Of a stretch of 5,871 bases of DNA, positions 1 to 5,469 are shown one piece after another. This DNA is from an uncultured Bacteroidia bacterium (lineage in GTDB: Bacteria > Bacteroidota > Bacteroidia > Bacteroidales > UBA932): NCBI GenBank assembly GCA_902766985.1, contig CACXFP010000233.1, forward strand, positions 1-5,871. The letters run 5' to 3'. Below the pieces are notes generated by a model. That model ran no database searches. It saw only the letters and a list, made by a program, of their open reading frames with translations, and was not told the origin of the DNA. Position 1 is the stretch's first letter; the number at the start of each line of letters is the position of its first letter. Position numbers and translations under genes: made by a program.

Positions 1-1
1 C

Positions 2-541
2 GAGCAGAGCCGCAAGACCTGGGCGGCAGAAGGAAGGACATACACCTACGACGGCATCGAGGCCATGGCCCGCGAAGCCATCGATTTTCCTTCCATAGTG
101 GATCCCGACGACCCCAGGTTCGCCTCTCCCAAGGATATGGACGCCGAGATTAAGGCTGCCGTCCGCGAGAGCGGCCAGAGGGTTCCCACCACCGACGGGG
201 AGATGGTCAGTTGCATTTACCACAGCCTGACCGCGAAATACAAGGAAGTGATAGCGAAGCTCCAGAAATTCGCTCCATTCCCGATCAACAAGCTTCATGT
301 CATAGGCGGAGGCTCGGCGAACGCCACCGTGAGCCAGCTTACTGCGGATTCCCTCGGAATTCCTGTAGTCGCCGGCCCCACCGAGGCCACGGCCATCGGC
401 AACATCATGATGCAGGCCAAGGCCGCAGGACTGGTCCGCGACCGCTGGGAAATGCGGAAGGTCGTTGGCGACACCTTCAAGGTGAAGACATACAATCCTT
501 CATCTGTCATTTCAAAAGCATACAAATTAATAACGCGATAA
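2..541 (+). CDS. rhaB: Rhamnulokinase, C-terminal part (5' truncated by window edge)
   Basis: The frame is open from base 2, so the gene starts upstream of the window; the last 179 residues are visible. Rhamnulokinase phosphorylates L-rhamnulose with ATP to L-rhamnulose 1-phosphate in the cytoplasm. Enzymes of this family are about 470-490 residues long, so roughly the last third is present. The visible part is the FGGY-kinase C-terminal domain. Its nucleotide-binding signature is clear: a GGGSANATVSQ glycine-rich loop encoded at about 305-337, followed by GIPVVAGPTEATAIGN at about 356-403. FGGY kinases share this pattern. The assignment to rhamnulokinase rather than xylulokinase or fuculokinase rests on the PTEATAIGN segment and above all on the adjacent rhaA and rhaT. 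The TAA stop at 539-541 lies 2 nt before the rhaA start, so the two genes are almost certainly cotranscribed. The last 15 codons are more AT-rich than the rest. Confidence 0.93.
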   Translation, partial: EQSRKTWAAEGRTYTYDGIEAMAREAIDFPSIVDPDDPRFASPKDMDAEIKAAVRESGQRVPTTDGEMVSCIYHSLTAKYKEVIAKLQKFAPFPINKLHVIGGGSANATVSQLTADSLGIPVVAGPTEATAIGNIMMQAKAAGLVRDRWEMRKVVGDTFKVKTYNPSSVISKAYKLITR

Positions 542-543
542 TT

Positions 544-1794
544 ATGAAAGAAGAACAGATCAAAAAGGCCTACGAGATTGCCAAAGAGCGCTACGCCGCC
601 ATCGGCGTCGATACCGACAAGGCGGTCGAACAACTTGAGAAACAGCAGATTTCCCTTCATTGCTGGCAGACGGACGACGTGATGGGCTTCGAGAGCAATG
701 CAGGACTTTCCGGAGGTATCCAGACCACCGGCAACTATCCAGGCCGCGCCCGCAACATCGACGAGGTCAGGAAAGACCTTGAATTCGTGAAGACCCTGCT
801 CGCGGGCAACCACCGCGTCAACCTCCACGAAATCTACGGAGATTTCGGAGGAAAATTCGTCGATCGCGACAAGGTCGGCGTGGAACACTTCCAGAGCTGG
901 ATCCAGTGGGCGAAGGACAACAACTTCAAGCTTGACTTCAACTCCACCTCATTCGGCCATCCCAAGAGCGGAGACCTCTCCTTGGCCAATCCTGACGAGG
1001 GCATCCGCAGTTTCTGGATCGAGCACACCAAACGCTGCCGCAGGATTGCCGACGCGATGGGCAAGGCCCAGGGAGACCCCTGCATCATGAACATCTGGGT
1101 GCATGACGGCCAGAAGGATTACACCGTCAACCGCAAGAAATACCGCGAGATCCTCGCCGAGTCGCTGGACGAGATCCTCAAGGAGGACCTTCCCGGCATG
1201 AAGAGCTGCGTCGAGGCCAAACTCTTCGGCATAGGCCTTGAGAGCTACACCGTCGGCTCCATGGACTTCTTTGAAGGCTACTGCGCTTCCAGAAAGGTTA
1301 TCTACACCCTCGACACGGGCCATTACGAGCCCACGGAGAACGTTGCCGACAAGGTTTCGTCCCTCCTCCTCTTCGTCCCCGAACTTATGCTCCACGTCAG
1401 CCGCCCGGTCCGCTGGGATTCCGACCATGTGACCATCATGAACGACATGACCCTGGACTTCTTCAAGGAACTTGTCCGCGCCGACGGCCTGCACCGCGCC
1501 CATGTGGGACTCGACTATTTCGACGCTTCCATCAACCGCATCGGAGCCTATATCATCGGCACCCGCGCCACCCAGAAGTGCATCCTGAGCGCCCTGCTCG
1601 AACCCCTCGCGAAACTTCGCGAGTATGAGGCGGAAGGCAAGGGCTTCCAGAAGCTCGCCCTCCTCGAGGAGGCCAAGACCCTGCCCTTCGGCGCCGTGTT
1701 CGACTGGTTCAACTACAAGAACGGCGTTCCCGTCGGAGAAGGGTTCATCTCCTGCATCGAGCAGTACGAGAAAGACGTTACGTCAAAGAGGTAA
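544..1794 (+). CDS. rhaA: L-rhamnose isomerase
   Basis: This 416-residue protein matches the family length (E. coli RhaA is about 419). It interconverts L-rhamnose and L-rhamnulose in the cytoplasm, the first intracellular step of rhamnose catabolism. The fold is a TIM barrel with a divalent-metal (Mn) site. The ligands known from E. coli RhaA (E234, D267, H294, D302, D304, D334) all appear at a constant offset of ten: E224 (SCVEAKLF), D257 (YTLDTGHYEP), H284, D292 and D294 (LHVSRPVRWDSDH), and D324 (VGLDYFDASINRIGA). The enzyme should be active. The frame is open upstream to about 211, but those codons overlap rhaB; the ATG at 544 gives the correct family N-terminus. No Shine-Dalgarno sequence precedes it, which is common in Bacteroidetes and fits translational coupling to rhaB two bases upstream. 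Its last codons carry the rhaT ribosome-binding site. Confidence 0.97.
   Translation: MKEEQIKKAYEIAKERYAAIGVDTDKAVEQLEKQQISLHCWQTDDVMGFESNAGLSGGIQTTGNYPGRARNIDEVRKDLEFVKTLLAGNHRVNLHEIYGDFGGKFVDRDKVGVEHFQSWIQWAKDNNFKLDFNSTSFGHPKSGDLSLANPDEGIRSFWIEHTKRCRRIADAMGKAQGDPCIMNIWVHDGQKDYTVNRKKYREILAESLDEILKEDLPGMKSCVEAKLFGIGLESYTVGSMDFFEGYCASRKVIYTLDTGHYEPTENVADKVSSLLLFVPELMLHVSRPVRWDSDHVTIMNDMTLDFFKELVRADGLHRAHVGLDYFDASINRIGAYIIGTRATQKCILSALLEPLAKLREYEAEGKGFQKLALLEEAKTLPFGAVFDWFNYKNGVPVGEGFISCIEQYEKDVTSKR
1785..1791 (+). promoter_or_regulatory. Ribosome-binding site for rhaT inside the end of rhaA
   Basis: AAAGAGG ends 9 nt before the rhaT ATG and lies within the last sense codons of rhaA. It supports the start at 1801 and coupled translation of isomerase and transporter. 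Confidence 0.6.
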
Positions 1795-1800
1795 TACCAC

Positions 1801-2808
1801 ATGAACATCATACTCGGATTACTGGTCATCGCCGTAGGGGCGTTCTGCCAATCCAGCTCATACGTTCCCATCAACAAGGTGAAATCCTGGAGCTGGGAGT
1901 CATACTGGGCCGTCCAGGGCGCTTTCGCCTGGCTCATTTTCCCGCTTATCGGGGCCTTGATCGCCACCCCCGCCGGTGAATCCCTCTTCGGGATGTTCGC
2001 CTCCAATCCAAAGGCCAGCCTCCTCACCATCCTCTTCGGAGCCCTTTGGGGAGTAGGGGGACTCACATTCGGCCTTTCGATGCGCTACCTGGGCGTCGCC
2101 CTCGGGCAGAGCATAGCCCTCGGCACCTGCGCCGGCCTGGGAACCCTTCTTGAACCCCTCTTTACCGGCCACGCCGACAGCCTCACCTGGCCAGTTATCG
2201 TCGGGGTGGTTGTGACCCTCATAGGAATAGGAATCCTCGGCGCCGCCGGAGCCATGAAGACCAGGGAGGTCGATGACGAGGCCAAGAAAGCCTCCGTCAA
2301 GGACTTCAATTTCGGCAAGGGTATTTCCGTAGCCCTGCTTGCAGGCTTCATGAGCGCCTGCTTCGCCATCGGACTCGGTTTCGGTAAGGAACTGACCTGG
2401 AGCGCGACCCCCCAGATATTCAAGAGTCTCCCGGCCACCTTCCTCGTTACCCTCGGCGGAGCCATGACCAACCTGTGCTACTGTTTCTACCAGAATTCGA
2501 AGAACCGGACCTGGAGCGATTATTCCAAGGGTGCGGTGTGGGGGAACAACCTCATGTTCTGCGCGTTGGCTGGTCTCCTGTGGTACAGCCAGTTCTTCGG
2601 GCTTGCGGTGGGAAAGGGCTTCCTCGCGGCGGCTCCCGTACTGCTGGCCTTCTCCTGGTGCATCCTGCAGTCGCTCAACGTCGTGTTCAGCAATGTCTGG
2701 GGCATCATCCTCAAGGAATGGAAAGGCTGCTCTAAGAAGACAGTCTGCGTCCTCGTTTGCGGCATCCTCGTGCTTATCGTAAGCACTTTCCTGCCTCAAT
2801 TGCTGTAG
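1801..2808 (+). CDS. rhaT: L-rhamnose-proton symporter RhaT
   Basis: This 335-residue inner-membrane protein is close to E. coli RhaT in length (344). It imports L-rhamnose with protons and supplies substrate to RhaA. About ten hydrophobic segments are visible, near residues 3-20, 38-55, 73-92, 96-118, 130-150, 174-194, 210-230, 250-270, 275-303 and 313-331. This fits the ten-helix drug/metabolite-transporter-like fold of the RhaT family. Recognisable family segments are a YVPINKVKSWSWESYW block near residue 21 (E. coli has FYAPFKKVKKWSWETMW), WGVGGLTFGLSMRYLG near residue 83, GLLWYSQFFGLAVG near 258, and GIILKEWKG near 301. A polar cytoplasmic loop with many Asp, Glu and Lys residues lies at about 152-172. 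The ATG is 6 nt after the rhaA stop, with AAAGAGG upstream. The gene ends with TAG. The order kinase-isomerase-permease is the same as I recall for the rhamnose operon of Bacteroides thetaiotaomicron. Confidence 0.95.
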   Translation: MNIILGLLVIAVGAFCQSSSYVPINKVKSWSWESYWAVQGAFAWLIFPLIGALIATPAGESLFGMFASNPKASLLTILFGALWGVGGLTFGLSMRYLGVALGQSIALGTCAGLGTLLEPLFTGHADSLTWPVIVGVVVTLIGIGILGAAGAMKTREVDDEAKKASVKDFNFGKGISVALLAGFMSACFAIGLGFGKELTWSATPQIFKSLPATFLVTLGGAMTNLCYCFYQNSKNRTWSDYSKGAVWGNNLMFCALAGLLWYSQFFGLAVGKGFLAAAPVLLAFSWCILQSLNVVFSNVWGIILKEWKGCSKKTVCVLVCGILVLIVSTFLPQLL

Positions 2809-2828
2809 TTTTTCCAGCGGAAGTGCTT
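2781..2828 (+). terminator. Weak candidate terminator hairpin at the end of the rha genes
   Basis: The arms AAGCACTT (2781-2788) and AAGTGCTT (2821-2828) are perfect inverted repeats, and CC at 2790-2791 can pair with GG at 2819-2820 around a one-base bulge. The first arm lies in the last rhaT codons, the loop is long (about 30 nt), and the following GATTTTAATT is only loosely U-rich. It may attenuate or end rha transcription, but the long loop makes it a poor intrinsic terminator. Confidence 0.3.
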
Positions 2829-2829
2829 G

Positions 2830-2843
2830 ATTTTAATTAAAAT
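2830..2843. repeat. 14-bp perfect AT palindrome upstream of the lipoprotein frame
   Basis: ATTTTAATTAAAAT is self-complementary over its full length and sits in the 51-bp gap between rhaT and the lipoprotein start. It could be a regulator-binding site, part of the preceding hairpin's U-rich tail, or chance in an AT-rich gap. No good TAnnTTTG promoter box is seen in this gap; the nearest is TAGTTTTT at 2806-2813, which lacks the final G. Confidence 0.35.
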
Positions 2844-2846
2844 GGC

Positions 2847-2851
2847 GGAGG
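2847..2851 (+). promoter_or_regulatory. Ribosome-binding site GGAGG for the lipoprotein frame
   Basis: GGAGG lies 8 nt before the ATG at 2860, the best Shine-Dalgarno site in the window. It decides the start in favour of 2860 over the in-frame ATG at 2842, which lies upstream of the site and would put charged residues before the signal peptide. Confidence 0.65.
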
Positions 2852-2859
2852 ACAGAACG

Positions 2860-3807
2860 ATGAAAAAGATTATGACAAAGATCAGCGCCATTTGCGCAAT
2901 TGTCCTTTTCGCATCAGCACTTTGCTCATGCTAACGCGAAGAACCTGTCACCGGTGACCAGCTGAACGGGAAGCACGTTTACACATTGACCGTCAATGCC
3001 AGCAAGGTTGCGGTTACCCGTGCCCTTTCGCTTGAAGGCAACACGCTCAATGCAGAGTGGAAAGAAGGAGAAGAGGTTAATGTTTATGATGCTGCAGGCG
3101 CAGTATTCGGTACGCTGACCGCTCAGAGCAGTGGAGTCAGCACCACGTTGAAAGGCGAACTTACCGGCACCGTGGTTGTCGATGATGAGCTGAGGCTGGT
3201 ATTCATCGAAGGGAATTACAGCGCTCACGACGGCACTCTGACGGGCACCGATAACAGTATTGATAAATTGTGCGACAGCGCTGTCGCTACCGTCAAGGTT
3301 ACTGAAGTGGACGGAACGAAGGTCTCGGCCACCGATGCGGCATTCAAGAACCAGCAGTCCATTGTCAAGTTTACGTTTGGCGACGGCGCTCTTGATGTCA
3401 AGAGCAACGGAGATGCTGCAGGAATCGGAAGCGCCAAGAATGATCGCGGCAACTGCGGCAATATTACCATCACCGGCGGCGCCATCATGGCTACGGGTGG
3501 TTTCCTTGCTGCAGCAATCGGCGGTGGCGGCGGATATAACGCTGAGACTGAGACTGATACTAAAGACCTGCGCGCATATTATACGGTCGGTGACGTCACC
3601 ATTACCAACGGCGTTACCTATCTCACCGCTACGAAGGGAGAAGGCAAGATCACGGAAGGAGGATTCGGTTATGCACCTGCCACAATCGGTCGCGGCCTTA
3701 ACTATCAAGGAACTCATGAAACCAGTCCGAGATATTCCGTCGGAACTGTCACTGTCGGTGGTGTGACCGGAGATATCTCTGAGAGCCCTTACACCTTCCC
3801 TGAGTAA
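2860..3807 (+). pseudogene. Fimbrillin-like glycine-repeat lipoprotein, interrupted by one in-frame stop
   Basis: From the ATG at 2860 a typical lipoprotein signal peptide is encoded: basic MKK..K start, hydrophobic core, lipobox LCSC with the lipidated cysteine as residue 24. Codon 25 is TAA (2932-2934). The same frame then stays open for 290 codons to a double stop, TAA TAG, at 3805-3810. No shift is needed, so the lesion is a single codon. The downstream part begins REEPVTG, continues with VTRALSLEGNTLNAEWKEG (about residues 52-70), which resembles the N-terminal region of Bacteroidales fimbrillin-like surface proteins, and ends in three imperfect glycine-rich beta units (about 3412-3774). 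Translation could not easily restart: after the stop the first in-frame ATG is near 3487, and only a TTG occurs at 2986; either product would lack a signal peptide. The protein would have been a surface or periplasmic lipoprotein. The exact function is unknown. A sequence error at 2932 is an alternative to a real pseudogene. Confidence 0.75.
3412..3774 (+). repeat. Three imperfect glycine-rich beta repeats within the lipoprotein frame
   Basis: The units share an A-x-I-G start and a G-[ND]-[IV]-T-[IV]-T-[GN]-G core. Unit 1 (3412-3501) has AAGIGSA and CGNITITGGAIMATGG. Unit 2 (3508-3639) has AAAIGGGGG and VGDVTITNGVTYLTATKG. Unit 3 (3673-3774) has APATIGRG and SVGTVTVGGVTGD. Each unit has an insertion of variable length between the two motifs. 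This pattern is compatible with a repetitive beta structure of the kind found in bacterial surface proteins; the fold is inferred. Between the motifs of unit 2, a GAGACT hexamer occurs twice plus one variant (3544-3561), giving ETETDT. Confidence 0.6.
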
Positions 3808-3835
3808 TAGGGAGTGCTCTTTTACTGCATTACTG

Positions 3836-3872
3836 CACCACGTAATACTTGAGATGTATTACGTGGTGTTTT
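3836..3872 (+). terminator. Intrinsic terminator, perfect 13-bp stem
   Basis: CACCACGTAATAC (3836-3848) and GTATTACGTGGTG (3856-3868) are perfectly complementary, separated by a 7-nt loop and followed by TTTT. It lies 29 nt after the lipoprotein frame and is oriented to end + strand transcription. Its right arm and the T-run coincide with the last codons and stop of the convergent regulator gene. Read on the - strand the hairpin also forms but no T-run follows it, so termination in that direction would be weaker. Confidence 0.8.
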
Positions 3873-5214
3873 GGTTGTGGGTGGCCAGCCAGATACGTGG
3901 AGGAAGGCCGGTGACCTTCTTGAAAATGTTGTTGAACGAAGATGCGCTGGAGAATCCGCACGCCTTGGCGATGTCTTCTTGTCTGGCATTGGGATGGTTG
4001 ATAAGATAATCTTCTGCGTATTGAACCCTTAGTGTATTGACCAGTTCCGGGAAACCGACCCCTAAATCGCTGTTGACTATCTTTGAGATATAAGTCTTGT
4101 TTGAGTAGAGCCTCTCAGCAACCTCTTCCAGGGTAAGGCCCTGCTGTAGGTAGAGTTTCTCCTCCAGCATCAGGTGTTTCAAGCGTCCTGTGAGGCTGTC
4201 CGGGTCGTAAGTGCGGTTGAAAGGCTTGCGGAATCTTACGGTAAATGGATGATCATTTTCATAGGTGCCCATGTCAACGAAATGTTCCTGAAGATAATTG
4301 ATCTTGAGTTTGTATTTATCGTAAAGTTTTAGCAAGGTGTTGTCATTCGCTTCTTCAAGCATTTCCGTGAGCATCTTCTCGATAAACAAATCTTTGTCCT
4401 TGGGACTGAAATTGTACCTAAATGCGGTCCTCATTTGGTTTGTAGTTATCTTTTTTCTAGAACCAAAAAGGGCGGTGAAGCAGAACGGGCAAAGGAAAAT
4501 GGCTAAAAGAGCGGACAAAGTCATCGATATCCACTGATGTTCATTCAGGAAACCTCGGAACAGAAACAGTTTTATGATGCAAATGATGAGGAGAGGGAGA
4601 ACGTTGAAGTACTGCAGGCCAACCATGTCGATTTCCCTGTCTTTGAAAAAGAAGTTCCAAAGATTCTTGATCTTGTAACCATCCTTGCGGGAGGCCATGA
4701 TATAAGATACTATCAGAATGACCATTTCCGCGAAAATGATAATACGGTACAAGATAACAGCAGAATTATGGTAAAGAAGCAGTTCTTTCTGAGAATCCGG
4801 TAACACTGCCGACCGTCCTTGCGTGGAAAGGTCGAAAAGGAAAGCTTCTACGTATGGTTTCCCCACAAGAAAGGTGAGCAACTCTGCAGTCGTGAAGAGT
4901 ACTATTGGTAAGAAGACCCAGAAGAACTGCTTGACCCGTACTTCTTCGTCGGTACGCATCCTACGGAAATATATGAGCAGCAGGGGAATGATGCATGGTG
5001 TAAAGAATTGGGAAAGATTGTTGACAGACGCAAGGAGACCGATCGGGGAGGAAGAATCGGAATAGCAGCAGTCCCCGAAGATGAATAACGATACGGTAAC
5101 CATAAAGCACGTAAATGCCGCGAACGTACTGGCCTTATTCGCTATCAACACGTGGAGGTGAAGCCAGAAAAGGCTGGTTACCAAGGGGAGGAATATAATT
5201 ACTGAGGTCAGCAT
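3859..5214 (-). CDS. Membrane-anchored AraC-family transcriptional regulator (about 7 TM helices + HTH)
   Basis: This 451-residue protein has two halves. Residues 1-250 are hydrophobic, with about seven likely membrane helices near 2-24, 30-48, 66-84, 97-117, 151-173, 204-220 and 228-250. A soluble linker at about 251-355 contains an acidic helical stretch (IEKMLTEMLEEANDN). Residues about 345-445 are an AraC/XylS DNA-binding domain: the first helix-turn-helix is LTLEEVAERLYSNKTYISKIV (361-381) and the second is near 412-435 (QEDIAKACGFSSASSFNNIF), followed by the usual K-x-x-T-G-x-x-P-x-x-[WYF] ending (433-442). It probably senses a membrane or periplasmic signal and binds DNA from the inner membrane; the ligand is unknown. 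It is not RhaR-like, because RhaR has a soluble cupin-type N-terminus, so its target need not be the rha operon. It is divergent from the DUF3575 gene and convergent with the lipoprotein frame, and either could be a target. The ATG at 5214 gives a full first helix; the next Met is residue 37. No Shine-Dalgarno site is seen. Its base composition is lower in GC than the rha genes. Confidence 0.9.
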   Translation of the reverse strand: MLTSVIIFLPLVTSLFWLHLHVLIANKASTFAAFTCFMVTVSLFIFGDCCYSDSSSPIGLLASVNNLSQFFTPCIIPLLLIYFRRMRTDEEVRVKQFFWVFLPIVLFTTAELLTFLVGKPYVEAFLFDLSTQGRSAVLPDSQKELLLYHNSAVILYRIIIFAEMVILIVSYIMASRKDGYKIKNLWNFFFKDREIDMVGLQYFNVLPLLIICIIKLFLFRGFLNEHQWISMTLSALLAIFLCPFCFTALFGSRKKITTNQMRTAFRYNFSPKDKDLFIEKMLTEMLEEANDNTLLKLYDKYKLKINYLQEHFVDMGTYENDHPFTVRFRKPFNRTYDPDSLTGRLKHLMLEEKLYLQQGLTLEEVAERLYSNKTYISKIVNSDLGVGFPELVNTLRVQYAEDYLINHPNARQEDIAKACGFSSASSFNNIFKKVTGLPPRIWLATHNQNTT

Positions 5215-5233
5215 ATGTTAGATATTCTTAATG

Positions 5234-5241
5234 CAAAGATA
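5234..5241 (-). promoter_or_regulatory. Candidate Bacteroidetes promoter (-7 box) for the AraC-type regulator
   Basis: Read on the - strand, 5241 to 5234 is TATCTTTG, a full match to the Bacteroidetes -7 consensus TAnnTTTG. No clear TTG -33 box lies 19-21 nt further upstream, where the sequence is an A/T tract. The predicted transcript would have a leader of only about 15 nt before the ATG. The inverted repeat AGATAT (5220-5225) / ATATCT (5239-5244) overlaps the box and the expected start, so autoregulation is possible. Confidence 0.45.
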
Positions 5242-5325
5242 TCTATAATTATCATAATAAAAAAATTTTTGATTCGGAAATATATGTGCTTGCAGCCGCT
5301 CTAGTGCCAGTGATAGTTGCTGTTA

Positions 5326-5336
5326 GGGGGGGGGGG
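5326..5336. repeat. G11 homopolymer in the divergent intergenic region
   Basis: Eleven consecutive G residues stand out in AT-rich intergenic DNA. The tract is about 50 bp upstream of the -33 box proposed for the DUF3575 gene and about 85 bp upstream of the regulator's -7 box. Tracts of this length are prone to slipped-strand length change and are known contingency loci in other bacteria such as Campylobacter. Whether this one varies cannot be seen from one sequence. Confidence 0.9.
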
Positions 5337-5385
5337 TGTTTAATTTCTGAATTCATAATTATTTTTTAAAAAAAGCAAAGTTTTT

Positions 5386-5416
5386 ATTGAATGCGAATTT
5401 TTTTTTGTTATTTTTG
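5386..5416 (+). promoter_or_regulatory. Candidate Bacteroidetes promoter for the DUF3575 gene
   Basis: TATTTTTG (5409-5416) fits the -7 consensus TAnnTTTG exactly. ATTG (5386-5389) is a near match to the -33 box TTTG, with a 19-nt spacer. A T9 run (5398-5406) lies in the spacer, and T6A7 (5362-5374) and T5 (5381-5385) tracts lie just upstream, like an A/T-rich UP region. Transcription would start near 5422, giving a leader of about 45-50 nt before the ATG at 5470. No strong Shine-Dalgarno site is seen in that leader. Confidence 0.6.
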
Positions 5417-5469
5417 TGCTCAAACTGGCAAATTGGATTAAGAAAACGGTAACAATTAATTCATCAGAT

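Noticed and set aside
211..543. Upstream extension of the rhaA frame from a TTG near 211
   Set aside because: The extension overlaps rhaB in another frame and translates to an Arg/His-rich sequence unlike any isomerase; RhaA aligns from the ATG at 544.
295..1503. Long - strand open frames opposite rhaB and rhaA
   Set aside because: They lie under strongly conserved enzymes, have no domains or start signals, and are explained by the GC-rich codon bias of those genes.
1900..2799. Open reading frame of 299 codons on the - strand opposite rhaT
   Set aside because: It mirrors the codon bias of rhaT, has a Gly/Glu/Asp-rich low-complexity translation with no recognisable domain, and lies entirely inside a well-supported gene.
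2842..2844. In-frame ATG at 2842 as lipoprotein start
   Set aside because: It lies upstream of the GGAGG site and would add MAEDRT, with acidic residues, before a standard lipoprotein signal peptide.
2926..3717. 263-codon - strand frame opposite the lipoprotein
   Set aside because: The + strand frame has a signal peptide, lipobox, ribosome-binding site, repeat motifs and a terminator; the - strand frame has none of these.
2986..3807. Treating the lipoprotein as an intact 273-residue gene starting at 2986
   Set aside because: The codon at 2986 is TTG with no ribosome-binding site, and the real start with signal peptide is in the same frame at 2860; the 2986 start is only an effect of the stop at 2932.
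3782..3823. Second possible terminator hairpin (AGAG/CCCT pairing with AGGG/CTCT, then TTTT)
   Set aside because: It needs a 4-nt bulge and a 19-nt loop and overlaps the end of the coding frame; the perfect hairpin just downstream explains termination better.
4337..5065. Three short + strand frames opposite the AraC-type regulator
   Set aside because: They have no recognisable domains and are contained in the regulator gene, whose membrane helices and HTH motifs are clear.
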